From positions 323,071 through 387,070 of the forward strand of contig JBMNGP010000003.1 in the NCBI GenBank assembly GCA_050949905.1: a DNA stretch of 64,000 bases. The letters are read 5' to 3'. Source of the stretch: DUML01 sp050949905 (GTDB lineage: Bacteria; Bacillota; Desulfitobacteriia; Desulfitobacteriales; Syntrophobotulaceae). Shown here in pieces: positions 15,001-30,000 of this stretch; position 1 is the first letter of the stretch; each line of letters opens with the position of its first letter. The notes beneath the pieces are model-generated. The model made no database searches, was not told where the DNA came from, and worked only from the letters and a program-made list of their open reading frames with translations. The translations under genes were made by a program, and so were the position numbers.

Positions 15001-18000
15001 GGCAGTATTTTCGATAGCGATGTCCTTAAGGGTAGGGAAAGCGGCAGCAGCTTTATTCTCACCGGTGCCGACAGCGGCCAGGTTGACGGTCTCGCCTTTG
15101 CCTCCTTCGAAAACCTTAAGGGCGGCAGCGGAGACGATATATTCCTGTTGAGCGGTGCAGGGTATTTAAGCGGCAGCATCGACGGCGGCAGCGGAGAAAA
15201 CACCCTGGATTACAGCGCCTACACGGCCGGCGGCATTCAGGTTATTCTGGGAAGCCCTGTCAATAGCGGCACAGCTACCGCTTTAGGTGGTGTTTTTGCC
15301 AACATTACTCAACTCGTGGGAACTTATTTCGACGACACCCTGACAGGCCCGGATACGGATACACGCTTGGAGATTAATGGCCAAAACAGCGGAGCAATAA
15401 GTGGCAACTCCGGCGGCTCCGGCAGCTTGCGCTTTAGCGGCATCGAAAACCTGCAAGCCGGCAATGGCAATGATACCTTTGCCTTCAGCGGCAGCGGCTG
15501 CTTAAGCGGCTCTCTTGACGGCGGCGGCGGCGAAAACACTTTGGATTATAGCGGCTATACGGCGGGCGGCATCCAGGTAACCTTGGGAAGCCTTGCCTAT
15601 AGCGGCACGGCCACTGCATTGGGCGGTAGTTTCAGCTCGATTGCCTTCCTGATAGGCAGCAGCTTGCTGGACATCCTGACAGGGCCTGACAGCGGAGCAA
15701 CCTTCAATATCAATGGAGATAATGCAGGTACAATTACGACCGTTAACAGCAGCTTTGGTTTCAGTGGTGTGGAAACCCTAATTGGCGGCAGCGGTAACGA
15801 TACTTTCGCCTTTAGCGGAGACGGGGCTTTAAGCGGCTCTGTCCACGGCGGTGCAGGCATTGATACTTTGGATTACAGCGCTTATCACCATCAGGGAGAC
15901 GGTGTCAGCGGTGTAAGCATTGACCTCTTAACCGGCAAAGCCACAGGCATTAATAACGGTGCCGAGAACAGCATGAGCGGCATCGAAAACCTGTTAGGCA
16001 GTGCCTGGAACGATCTCTTAAGCGGAGACAACCAGAATAATATTATCGACGGCAGGGCCGGGGATGACGAAATCTACGGTCTGGACGGCGACGACATTTT
16101 AAGCGGCGGCAGCGGCAATGATATCCTAGATGGCGGAGCCGGCAACGACACTTATGTCCTTGAGGACGGCTTCGGCCGGGATACCGTTGTGGAAAACGCC
16201 AATAACGGTTCAGACACCCTGGATATGAGCGCCGTTACGGAGAGTCTGCTGTTCATAATAGATGATACCGGGCTTAGGGTCGAGACAATAAACATTCCGT
16301 TAACCCATATCTTGATCCATAACGGCGGACAGATCGAAAACCTGGTGGGCGGCAAAGCCGACGATACCTTCCGCTTCCTGGGCTCAGCCTTCTTGCCGGG
16401 AACAATCGACGGCAGGGAAGGGTCGAACACCCTGGATTACAGCGGCTATCTTTCCGGCCGGACTGTTACTCTGACCGGTTGGGGCACCTTAAACGGCTTT
16501 GCCGGAATAGACAGCAGTGCCCTGAATAGTCTCTTAGCCTTTGACAATATTGAAACCCTGCTGGGCAGCAATGCCGGTGGTAATACTTTGTGCGGCCTTG
16601 ATTCCGACAGCACTTACCGGCTGACCGGTCCGGCCGAGGGAACCTACCAAAACGGCGAGCGCAGCTTGAGCTTTGCTGCCATAGAACGGTTAGCGGGCGG
16701 CAGCGGCCATGATATATTAGACTTGAGCGGGCTGGCTTCCGGCCGGGATATCACCCTAAGCGGTGTGGACAATGATGGCTTTAGCGGCAGCGAGACCGCT
16801 TTACCCGGCGGCTTTGCCGGCATGAACGAACTAATAGGTTCGGCAGCACTTGATACCTTTACCGGCTTGGACCAAGGCGCAACCTTTGAGATTGCGGATA
16901 CGGTAATTTACCGCTGCCATACTTCCGTCCTCCTCCTGCAAGGACTGGAGAACTTAAGGGGCGGCAGCGGAGATGATACCTTTGTCTTTAGTGAGGATGC
17001 CTTGTTTGCCGGAACTATTGACGGCCAAGGCGGTAAAGATACTCTGGATTATTCGGCGTACCGGACTGCAGTCACCTTGACTTTAACCGGCCTGGGTGCC
17101 TATGACGGCTTTAGCGGTACGGCCGCCAATTTAAGTGCTTTCACCAACATTGACCGCTACCTTGCCGGTCATACTGCCGGTGATGTCTTAACCGGCCTGG
17201 ATGAAGACACTGTTTGGGAGCTGGAAGGCTTCAGTCTCTATGCCTCCGGCAACCATGAGCTGGAACTTGAGGGCGTGGAAATCTTAAGGGGCGGCAGTGG
17301 CAATGATACCTTCATCATCAGGGGAGAAGTCCACTTCTTCCTGGATGGCGGTGCCGGGAACAATACTTTAGATTTCAGCGCTTATAACCGGGGGGACGAC
17401 AGCGGTCTCATCATTAACCTTGAGACCTTAACAGCCACCGGAATTATCGGCTTCAGCAACATTCACAACCTGGTGGGCAGTGCTTGGAATGATACTCTTA
17501 TTGGGTCTGACAGCGGTGCAGAATTCAGCATTACTGGCGAAAACACAGGAACGGTTACGTTCGTAAACGGCAGCTTTAGCTTCACCGGAGTGGAAAATCT
17601 GGTGGGCGGCAGCGGCGACGATACCTTTGTCTTTAGCGGCAGCGGAAGCATTAGCAGTACTCTCACCGGCGGCTTGGGCACCGATACCTTAGATTACAGC
17701 AGTTATCTTTCTGCCCAAGGTGATCACAGCGGGGTATTTGTCGACCTGTCTACGGGAACGGCCACCGGCATTAATAGCGGTGCTGAAAACAGCCTCAGCA
17801 GTATTGAAAACCTGCTGGGCAGCGCTTTAAACGATATCCTGAGCGGGGACGAGGCCAGCAATGTCATTGACGGCGGAGACGGGGATGATGAGCTCCATGG
17901 CTTGGACGGCGACGACACCCTAATCGGCGGCAGCGGCAATGATATCCTGGATGGCGGCGCCGGCAACGACACCTTAATCGGTGGCAGCGGCAATGACCTC

Positions 18001-21000
18001 TTAGCCGGCGGAGCAGGTAATGACACTTACGTCTTTGCCGACGGTTTCGGTCTGGATACGGTAACGGAAGATGAAGACGGCGGTTCCGATACCTTGGATC
18101 TGAGTGCCGTTACGGAGAAGCTCACCTTCCTGATCGACGATGCCGGAATCGGCGTCGAAGCTGCAGAGGGTCCGTTAACCGATAAGATAACCCACCTGGG
18201 CAATCAGCTTGAAAACCTGGTGGGCGGAAGCTCAGATGACAGATTTGCCTTTAGCGGCAGTGGAAACATAAACGGTGAAATTGACGGCCGCGAAGGATTC
18301 AATACCTTAGATTACAGCGGGTATGGCTTTGGGATAAGCCTGGATCTCGAAACCCTGACAGCTACGGGTCTAAAAGCTTTCAGCAATATCCAGGCTTTAG
18401 TGGGCAGCAGCTTGAGCGATACTCTGATTGGGCCTTACACAGCTGCGGACTACCGCCTCACCGCTGAAAATGCAGGAACGGTTACGTTCTTAAGCGGGAT
18501 TTTCAGCTTCAGCGAGCTGGAAAACCTGGTCGGCGGCAGTGGCGATGATACCTTTAGCTTCAGCGGGGACGGCAGTATAAGCGGCATCATTAGCGGCGGT
18601 ACCGGCAGTGATACTTTGGACTATAGCGCTTATAATCCTGGAGACGGCAGCGGCGTAACAGTCAACCTTTCCACCGGTTCAGCTACTGGTGTAGGCTTAG
18701 GTGAAGCCCATAGTATCAGCGGTATTGAGAACCTGGTGGGCAGCGCTTATAACGATATCCTGAGCGGGGACGAGGGCAGCAACGTCATCGATGGCGGTGC
18801 CGGGGATGATGAGCTCTATGGCTTGGGCGGCGACGACACCTTAATTGGCGGCAGCGGCAATGACCTCTTAGCCGGTGGCGACGGCAGCGACACCTACCTC
18901 TTTGCAAACGATTTCGGTCTTGATTCAGTCGTGGAAAATGCGGACAGCGGTTCCGACACCTTGGATTTCAGCACAGTTACTAACGCAATGTTATTTACCC
19001 TGGACAATACCGGCCTAAGCGCAGGCTATGGAACTAGCTTAGTTACCCATACCGGACAATTTGTCGAGAATCTGACGGCCACCGCTTATGACGATACCTT
19101 CTTCTTTAACGAAGGGGCTGCCCTGGACGGTACCCTGGATGCCGGGGCGGGGATCGATACTCTGGATTACAGCAGCTATGGCAGTGGTGTGAACGTGAAC
19201 TTGTCCACGGGCGCAGCTACCGGCGTGGGCGGCGGAAATGCTGGCTGTTTAAGCGGTATCGAAAACTTGCTCGGCAGTGAATTTAACGATTTGCTAATGG
19301 GAGATAACCATAACAATATTATTGACGGCAGGGCCGGAAATGACCAAATCTACGGTCTGGACGGAGATGACACCCTGATTGGCGGCGACGGCAATGACCT
19401 TCTGGACGGCGGCAGTGGCGACGATACTTATCTCTTTGCCGACGGTTTTGGTCAGGATGAGGTTAGGGAAAGTGAAGAAGGCGGCAACGACTGGCTGGAC
19501 TTCACCCATGTAACCGCAGATTTGACCATCACTTACGGGCCTACTCTGACAATCATATCCACAACCGGCGGAACAGTCAGTTATAACCATAACACTGTAG
19601 AAAACCACATTGGCAATGCCGGTGTCTATACCTTTGTTCTGCTGGAAGGCGCAGGCTTAAACGGAGTTCTGGAAGGACTGGGCAGCAGAACCATCCTTGA
19701 TTTGAGTGCTTATAACGCTTACCTGGAAGTTATTCTGACCGGACTGGGTAGCTTAAACGGCTTTGCCGGTATCATCGATTCCCTGTCCTTCAGTTTCAAT
19801 AATGTTGATGAAATCATCGGTTCCTTAGCAGCCGGTCATACTCTGAAAGGGCTTAACGGTGAAGCTTTATGGGTATTGGCAGACGGCGGCAGCACCTATA
19901 CAGCTTCCGACCGAACCTTGGACTTCAGCGGCTTCGCTGTACTAATCGGCGGCGATGGCGATGATACTTTCCGGCTGGACGGAAACTCGGTTTACACCGG
20001 CAGCCTTGACGGCGGCGGGGGAGAAAATACGCTCACTTATGCCGGTTATACCCTGCCCGTTTTAGTTCAAATCTTAGGTATGAGTGCTGAGGGATTCCTG
20101 GGCACAGGTACAGGCTTAAACGGCACCTTCAGCCAAATTGACCTGGTCATTGGTAACGGCGCCAATGCCACATTCACCGGTGCCGATCTGGAGGCCACCT
20201 TTGTGATCGGTGACGGTGACGACCGTTACCTCTACCAAGAGAATATCCTGCGCTTGGAGGGCTTTGGCACCCTGGTAGGGGGCAGCGCTGCCGACACCTT
20301 TATCATCAGCGGCTCTTCCGCTTATAATCTGCAGGGCGGTGCCGGCGACGACATCTTCAAACTGAGTGGTGCGGCGGTCTTGACCGGCGTCATTGATGGC
20401 GGTCTGGGCAGTGACTGGCTGGATTACAGCGAGTATGACCAGGGAGATAATAGCGGTATAACCGTCAACCTGACGACCGGCCTGGCCACAGGTGTGGGCG
20501 GGGGTATGGCCGGCAGCTTGAGCGGCGTTGAAAACCTGATCGGCAGCCGTTTCAACGATACCTTAACCGGCGATGAGAGCGCCAACAGCATTGACGGCGG
20601 TGCCGGCGACGATGAACTAAACGGCCTGGGCGGCGATGATACTTATATCTTTGGCGAAAATTGGGGCAGCGACACTATCAGCGATGACTTTGACGGCCTA
20701 AACATTCTGGACTTCAGTGCTGTGAGCGTAGACCTGGAAATCGACCTCCAAGCTTTAAGAATTACGACCATCCTGGATGCCGGACAAAACAAGGTCGATT
20801 ACAGCGGAATCAAACGGATCATTGCCGGTTCCGGCAACGATACCTTCCTTATTTCCGGTCCGCAGAGCATGGAGCTTTACGGCGGTGCCGGTGATGACCG
20901 CTTCGTCTTTAGTGCTGAGGGCCGCCTGAACGGACTTATTGACGGCGGCAGCGGTCAGGATGCCCTGGATTATAGCGGCGACCTATCCACTCTCCTGACA

Positions 21001-24000
21001 GTTCGGGTCTTTATCCTGACCGGAGCGGGCAGCTGTGACGGCTTTAACGGTACGGAAGGCGAGACCCTGGCCGGAGGTTTTGCCAATATAGATCTGATCG
21101 TAGGCGGGCTGGGTCTGGATGCTCTTCACGGTTGTAACATTGATTCTGAATTCAATATTTATGCCGACCGGGTGGAATACAGTTCCGGAAGCCGGACTTT
21201 AATAACTACTCTGCTCGAAAACCTGGTAGGCGGACATAGAAATGACAGCTTCATTTTCCACGGCAGCGCCGAGCTACCCGGCGAACAAAACAGCATTGAC
21301 GGACAAGGCGGAGAAGATACCCTGGATTACAGCAACTATGCCGGTTCAGTGGCAGTCTATCTCCTGAGCGGTGTGGCCACCGGAGTACAAAACGGAGTGG
21401 CCGGGATTGAAAATATTATCGGCAGCCCGCTGAGCGATATCCTTAGCGGAGATGACGGCGTTAATAGCATTGACGGCGGTGCCGGCGATGACGAAATCTA
21501 TGGTCTGGGCGGCAACGATACCTTAAGCGGCGGCCTGGGCAATGACTTCCTGGACGGCGGTACAGGTATTGATATCGTGGATTACAGCGGCAATACCTCC
21601 GCAGGAATTACCATTTCCCTCCTGACAGGAATCGCTGATAGTGCGGAGAGCGGCCAGGATACCTTAACCGGAATTGAAAACATCCGCGGCACGATTTTTG
21701 CCGACGAGATTACGGGAGACAATAACAATAATATCATTGACGGCAACGGCGGTAACGATATCCTTCAAGGCCAGGGCGGCGACGATACCTATATCTTTGC
21801 CGACAACTGGGGCACCGTGGTTGTAATTGATTCGGCGGGCACAGATACCCTGGACTTCTCGCGGGTCACAGTATCCCTGGTATTCCTGATTGCACCCCAT
21901 GAGCTTCTGGTTAGCGACGGCTTAAACAGCGTAACCAACATTGGCAATCCGGGACTGGAAATCGAGCACCTGCTCGGCGGCATTAGTGACGATTGCTTTA
22001 CCCTGGCTGACGGAGCCTTCTTAAACGGCGCTCTTGACGGCCAGGGAGGCAGCAACAGCCTGGACTTCTCCGCTTACCAGAGCGGGCTCAATATAGCCTT
22101 AAGCGGCCTGGGCAGCCATAGTGGCTATGCCGGATCCCTGATTGAAATCCCCGGCGGATTTAATAATATCAGTGCAATCCTTGGCGGTAAGGGTGAAGAT
22201 ACGTTAAGCGGCCTTAATACTGACAGTGCCTGGATCATCGACGGGGATAACAACAGCTACAGTGCCAAGGATAGTAATAGGACCTTAACCTTCAGCGGTT
22301 TGGAAAAACTTCAGGGCGGCAACTTCGCTGATTACTTCCATATCCGGCCGGGCGAACAGACCATCCTGATTTGGGCCGGCGGTGGAGACGACATCTTAGT
22401 AATGGCTGACGGCACGGTCTTAAACGGCTGGTTTGACGGTCAGGGCGGCCTGGATATCCTCGATTACAGTGCAGTAAACAGTGCTATTGAAATATATTTG
22501 AGCTTAGAATTGGGTTATACCGACGGCTTTAACGGGTCAGTAACGTTCTTAAACTTTGGTTTCTTCAATATGAACGGTGTCTTAGGCGGCAGCGGGGAAG
22601 ACGCTTTCTACGGGCGCGATGCCACAGCGGTCTTTGATCTGAGCCCGGAATCTCAGCGCTATACCGATAGCGCCAGCGGCCGGAGCTTCACCATGAGCAA
22701 GCTGGAAAACCTCTTCGGCGGTTCCCAGGACGATACCTTCAATATTTCCGGCACTGTTAAAGCCAACCTCTTCGGTCAGGAAGGAAACGATACCTTTAAC
22801 TTCCTGAGCGGGGCAATCCTGAATGGGTTTGTAGACGGCGGCTGGGGATTTGACAGTCTGGATTACAGCGCTTATGCTGCACAGCTTGACATTGAACTCA
22901 GTGCTTTAGGACTTCTGGACGGCTTTACCGGCCTTGCGACCGGCATCAGCGGCCAGTTCCGCAATATTGACCGGCTTAAGGGCGGTAGCGGCACAGATTC
23001 CCTGCATGGTCTGGACAGTGATTCCTTATGGACGATAAACACATCCGCCAACAGCTACGAGACAGCGGGCAGAACGCTCCTCTTCACCGGCTTGGAAACT
23101 CTCCTGGGCGGCAGCGGCAACGATACTTTCCTTTTCACGGACGGCAGTAGCCTTGGAGACAGCGTTAGCGGCAGCGGCAGCCTGGACGGCGGCAGTGGAT
23201 ATAATACTTTGGATTACAGCCCGTACACCAGCGCTCTCCATATTGTCCTTAGCGGGGCAGGAGCAGAAGGTTACAGCGGTACGGAAAACCTTACTTTGGG
23301 CAGCGGCTTTGCCCGGATAAACAGAATTATCGGCGGAAGTGCTTCCGATACCCTGACCACCTTAGATAGCGACAGTACTTTCCGGATAGACGGCGCCAAT
23401 GCGGGCAGGTATCTCACAGGCGATCCGGCGGGTGAATATGTTCTCGAATTTGTTTCCTTTGACAACCTGCTGGCCGGCAGCGGCAGCGATACCTTCTACT
23501 TTAGTGGCACAGGCTTTATTGCAGGCAGTATTAATGGCGGCGGCGGCCGTGATACCTTGGATTACAGCAGCTATGAGCAGGGCGATAACAGCGGTGTAAG
23601 TGTAAATCTGGCCGGCGGCAGCGCTACCGGCGTAGGCCAAGGGACTTTAGGCAAAGTAGCCGGCATTGAAGATTTGGTGGGTTCCCCCTACGCTGACAGC
23701 TTAACCGGCGACGAAAACGCCAATATGATCACCGGCCTGGGCGGCAATGACATCCTAAACGGCTTGGGCGGGGATGACATCTATGTCTTTGCAGACGGCT
23801 GGGGACAGGATACCGTGCTGGAGAGCAGCGACGGCGGCAGCGATACCTTTGACTTCACGGCTGTAAGTGCTGATCTGCGCTTTATCTTCGCTGAGGACTT
23901 CTGCGTAAGTGATAATAGTGGAGAGAATAAGGTATTCCAAAGCGGAGGAGAAATTGAAAATTGTTTGGGCGGCAGTGGCAACGATACTTTCGTTTTCAGC

Positions 24001-27000
24001 GGCAGCGGTACTTTAAACGGCAGCCTGGATGGCGGCAGCGGCGAGAATACCCTGGACTACAGCGCCTATACGGCAGGCGGCATCCAGGTGAACCTTTTAG
24101 CGACCGGCGGCTTAAACGGCTTTAGCGGCACAGCCACTGCCCTCGGTGGTACCTTCAGCAATATCCGAGGCTTGATGGGCAGCAATTTTGCCGACACCCT
24201 GGCCGGCTCACATACAGATACAATTTATGAGATCACCGGACAAAACAGCGGTACCTTAAGTAACAACCTGGGCAGCTTCCGCTTCAGCGGCATAGAAAAC
24301 CTGCTTGGCGGCAACGGCGACGACCAGTTTGCCTTCAGTGGCTCCGGGCAATTAAGCGGCAGCCTGGACGGCGGCAGCGGTGAGAATACCCTGGACTACA
24401 GCTCTTATACGGCAGGCGGCATCCAGGTGAACCTGGCTTCGACCGGCGGCCAGTACGGTGCCAATGGCACGGCAACAGCCTTGGGAGGTACCTTCAGCAA
24501 TATCCGGGGCTTGGTGGGCAGTAATTTTGCCGACACCCTGGTCGGCCCGGATACAGATACAAGCTATGAGATTTCCGGACAAAACAGCGGGACCTTAAGT
24601 GACAGCCTGGGCAGCTTCTGCTTCAGCCATATGGAAAACTTAACCGGCGGCAGCGGCAGTGACACCTTTATTTTCAGCGGTGCAGGAACAATCAGCGGTA
24701 GCATCGACGGCTCTTCGGGCTATGACAGCCTGGAGATCCCGGACTACGGAATTGCCATTCAAGCAGTCCTGACCGCTGCGGGTCTGGCTGACGGTTTCAA
24801 CGGAACCTTGGCCGGCGGCTTGATCCTTACCTTTGCCAATCTCGATCATCTGGTCTTAGGCGGGGAAAACAACAGCCTGACCGGACTGAATGCCACAGCC
24901 AGCTGGGAGGTCTTGCCGGATGCGGTCCTTTACCGCTCCCTGGATTACACCTTAAGGATTGAAGGCTTACGGATCCTGACCGGCGGCAGCCTGGACGACC
25001 TCTTCATTTTAAGCGGCAGCCTGACCTATGACCTTTACGGCGGAGAAGGCAACGATAGCTTTAAACTGCTGGCCAACGCCGAACTTTCAGGTATCCTGGA
25101 TGGCCAGGGCGGCAATGATACCTTGGATTACCGGGAATATAACCCAGGTGTTCAAGTCAATCTCGGCAACACTTCCTTTACTTGGGAAGAAGTAGTATTC
25201 CCGGCTCAGTCCGCACCAGGTATCAACGGAGGGGCGGCAGACGGCTTCTTAAATATTGAATCGGTTACCGGCAGTGCCGGGGATGATTTACTGATTGGTT
25301 CCGACGGATGCAATACTTTAGACGGGCACTTGGGCGATGATATCCTTATCGGCGGCAAAGGGGACGACCTCTACCTCTTCGGGGATGAATGGGGAAGTGA
25401 TGTCATCATAGAAACAGCCGGCGGCGGCAATGACACAGTGAGCTTTGCTCCGGCTACCGCAAATCTCACCTTCTCCTGGGAAGAGGCGCAAGGCGCAATC
25501 TTCAATCTCCTGGTTACCGACGGGCTTAATCGCTTAAGCCATCAGGGCATCCAGGTGGAAAACCTCTTAGGCGGCAGCGGCCATGATACCTTCCTTATAA
25601 TCAATACTCAAGGCCTTAACCTGGACGGCGGAGCCGGTGACGACAGCTTTATCTTCCTTGGAGATGCGGCCTTAAACGGCTATATCAGCGGCGGCAGCGG
25701 TGAGGACACCTTAGACTTTGCAGACTCTGTTAATAGCACGGATATTCGTTTGACTCTGGCCGGACCCGAAGGGTTCTCCGGTCTGCAAGCCAATATTACA
25801 GGTGGCTTTAACGGCATTGATTCGCTTAGCGGCAGCCAGGCAGATAACGATACCCTGACCGGTCTCGATGATCCCAGTGTCTATACTCTACGTGACAATG
25901 ACGAAAACACAATTCAAGCTTTAGGATTCCAACTTAACTTCCGTGGTTACGAAAACCTAATCGCCGGCAGCGGCAACGATATCTTTGAGTTCACTGGCAA
26001 TGCCGTGTTAAACGGAAGCTTAGACGGTGGAACCGGTAAGGACACTCTGGACTATACCGCTTACATTAGCGGGGTAACGGTCAATCTCTTAAACGGTGCG
26101 GGCACAGGTATTGGCGGCGGCAAAAATAATACCATCCTGGGGATTGAAAATCTGGTAGGCAGTGCTTATGACGATAGCCTGACCGGCAATAACGATGACA
26201 ACATCTTAAGCGGCAGCGCCGGGGACGATGAGCTTTATGGCCTGGAGGGCAACGATATTTTAAGCGGCGGCCTTGGAGATGACCTCTTAGACGGCGGCTT
26301 AGGGTTAGATACAGTGGATTACAGCGGCAACAATTTTGCCGGTATTGAGCTTTCGCTGCTGGCCGGAACGGCAACCAGTACCGAAAGCGGCCAGGATATT
26401 CTGGCAGGAATTGAGAATGTTATTGGTACGGATTTTGACGATAGGCTTATTGGTGATGACAACGCTAACCACCTGGAGGGCCGAGGCGGCAACGATACCA
26501 TTTTCGGCCTGGGCGGCAGTGATATCTTAAACGGCGGCAGCGGCCATAATGTCTTAAGCGGCGGCAGCGGCAGCGATACCTACCTCTTTACCGAGGACTG
26601 GGAACAGTCCGAGATAATGGAGACTGCAGGTGACGGCAGCGATACCCTGGACTTCTCCGCTCTGGACTTTGACCTGGCCTTTGAGTTATTCTCGGCTAGC
26701 GGCACTGTCACGGCGGACGGACGTCTTGTATTCTGGAACGGGCAGGCACCGGAGACCCTGCTTGGCGGTACCGGCAATGATACCTTTAGCTTCAAAGACG
26801 GGGCTTCCCTTGGAACTGTTATTAACGGCGGCGGCGGAGAAAATACTCTGGATTACAGCGCTTACGGTTCGGCTATAGAAGTAAACCTGCAGACCTTTGG
26901 CGCCACAGGCTTAAAAGATTTAAGCAACATTCAGATTCTCATCGGCAGCGCCTTCTCCGATACGCTGATTGGACCTGAGACAGATACCGTCTTTACGCTT

Positions 27001-30000
27001 ACCGGCCAGAACAGCGGTACGGTGGGCTTAAGTTCCGGCAGCTTCAGCTTTATAAGCATTGAGAACCTCTTGGGCGGCAGCGGCAACGACACCTTTGCCT
27101 TTGTCGAAAGCGGGCATTTAAGCGGCAGCCTTGACGGCGGTGCCGGTTATAATACCCTGGACTTCAGTGCCTACACCGCAGGTGGTATCCAGGTAATCTT
27201 GGGTACTGCGGCGGGTACCGGCACGGTAACGGCTCTGGGCGGCACTTTCAGCAATATTTCTTCCTTGGTGGGCAGCCCGGCGGTGGATACTTTGAGAGGA
27301 CCGGACACAAGCACGGAATTCAACATCACCGGAGTGGACAACGGCAACGTGGGTAACGGCTTCTTCTTTAGTGGTGTGGAAAATATCACCGGTGGGAGCG
27401 GTAATGACATCTTCCGCTTCAGTGCCGGCGCAGGGGTTACCGGTATTCTTAGCGGCGGTTCCGGTACTGATCTGCTGGACTTCAGCGCCTATACCACCGG
27501 GGTAGAAGTAAACTTAAGCCTTGGTATAATGACCGTTAACGGGCTTAATGCCGGGGTAAACGGAGTAGAAAACATCACCGGCGGACAGGGTGACGATATT
27601 CTGACCGGCGACGATGGGAACAATAGCTTAAACGGCGGGCCGGGCCATGATATCCTTAACGGCCTGGGCGGCCATGATATCCTAAACGGCGGTGCCGGTA
27701 AGGACAGCTTAAGCGGCGGCAGCGGTGATGACACTTATGTCTTCGAGGCTGGCTGGGGAACAGGCGATGAGATTGTTGATGATGCCGGACAGGATACAGT
27801 AACCTTTGCCGGCTTCAGCGGGAGCCTGACCTTTGAATTGGGCGACGGCGGCTGGAATGTTACCGACGGACTCAATTCGCTTAAGCATGATGGGCATGAT
27901 ATTGAAACCTTAACCGGCGGTTCGGGAGATGATAGCTTTATCATCAGCGGTGCTGCTCAGGGCTGGCTCCAGGGCGGCGCAGGCAACGACACCTTCTACT
28001 TTACAGGCTCGGGCAGCCTCATTGGCGGCCTTGACGGCGGAACTGGTACGAATACCCTGGATTACAGCGCTTACACCGGCGGAGCTGTAGTTGTTAACCT
28101 GGCGCAGAACACGGCTGCCAACGGCGGCCGGGAATACAGGATCGACAACATCCTCTACTTCCTGGGAAGCCCGGCTGAAGATGAAATTATCGGGTTTGAT
28201 CAGGATACGGTATTTGTCATCACCGGCCCAGGCAGCGGCAAGGTGGATGATGCTTTCTTCTTCAGCGGCGTGGAAAACCTTACGGGCGGCAGCGGTAACG
28301 ATACCTTTGCTTTCGTCGGCAACGGGTCAATAGCCGGCAGTATCGACGGTGCCGGTGGCCATAATACCTTGGATTACAGCGCCTACACCGCAGGCGGCAT
28401 CCAGGTCAGCCTGGGAACTACCGGCGGTACCGGCACGGCAAGTGCTTTAGGCGGCCTGTTTGCCAATATCAGTGTCCTGCTTGGCAGCAGCGGCAACGAT
28501 GCCCTAAAGAGTTCAGACATAGGTTCGGTCTTCACCCTGACCGGTGCTGAGACCGGCAATGTAGACGGCATCCTTTCCTTCCGGAGTATAGAAATTTTAA
28601 CCGGCGGCAGCGCCTCCGATACCTTTATTCTTCAAGACGGGGTAATCTATAGCGGGCAGATCGACGGCGGAGCCGGTGAAGATACTTTAGATCTTTCCGC
28701 TTATGCGACCGCTTTAAGCGTAACTTTGACTACCTTGGGTTCACTGGATGGCTTTAATGGCAGCTTAAATAGCTTAAGCGGCGGCTTCCGCAATCTGGAC
28801 CGCCTGCTTGGCAGCGGCAGTGATACACTTATCGGCACTAACTTCGACTCTGTCTTTGACTTAAGTGCCGGTGAGTATCTAAGCGGCGGCCATACCTTGG
28901 CTTATAGCGGTTTCGGATTGCTTAAGGGCGGCAGCGGCAATGATATCTTTGTTCTTGACAGCGCTGCTGAGTTTAACGGAAGAATCGACGGCGGCAATGG
29001 CAGCGACACTCTTGATTACCGGCAGTATGGGGCGCAAGTGACAGTCGATCTCTCCCAGGGTTCGGCCACAGCTGTAAGCGGCGGTGCGTTAGAAAGTGTT
29101 TCCGGTATAGAAAATGTCCTGGGCTCCCTGACCCACAATAACACCCTAATTGGTAATAACGAGGATAATACCCTGGCGGGAGGCACCGGGGATGATGAAA
29201 TCTCCGGCCTGGGCGGCAATGACACCCTCTCAGGAGGCGGAGGCACAGATACTCTGGCCGGCGGCAGCGGCAATGATATCTATCTATTCCTGCCCGGTTG
29301 GGGAGAGGTTAGAATAAGCGAAAATAACAATCAGGGAGAAGATACCCTGGACTTTTCCGCAGTTGATGTTAATTTAACTTTCCTGTTTGAAGGCAGCGGT
29401 ATCCGGATTTGGGATGTGCTTGGCAATCAGGTCAATACCGTCATCAATACTGAAAAGATTCTCGGAGGTTTGGCTGACGATACTTTCAGCTTCGTGGGCG
29501 AAGCGGTTTACGACGGAGCAATTGACGGAAACAGCGGTAACAATACCCTGGACTATAGCGGCTATAACACCGGTCGCAATATAATTCTTACCGGAGCGGG
29601 CAGCCTGGTCGGATTTAATGGCAGTGAGGAAAGTATCAAAGGAGGCTTTGCCAATATTAACATTCTGGTCGGCAGCGCGCAGATGGATTCCCTTAGCGGG
29701 ATGAATGCGGACGCCCAGTGGTTTATTGACTTGGACGGCTACCGCTATTCTGCCGGTGGGCGGACTTTGGAATTCTCCGCCGTGGAAAACCTCCTTGGCG
29801 GCAGCGGCAGAGATACTTTCTCCCTGGTTGATGAAGCAGGACATTCCGGCAGTATTCAGGGCGGTGCAGGCCTGGATCTGCTCGATTACAGCGCTTACAC
29901 TTCGACTGTTATAGTTAACCTGGCGGCAGGCACGGCTACCGCTATCAGTGCCGGTATCTCCGGTATTGAAAATGTAACCGGTGGCAGCGGTGACGATCTT

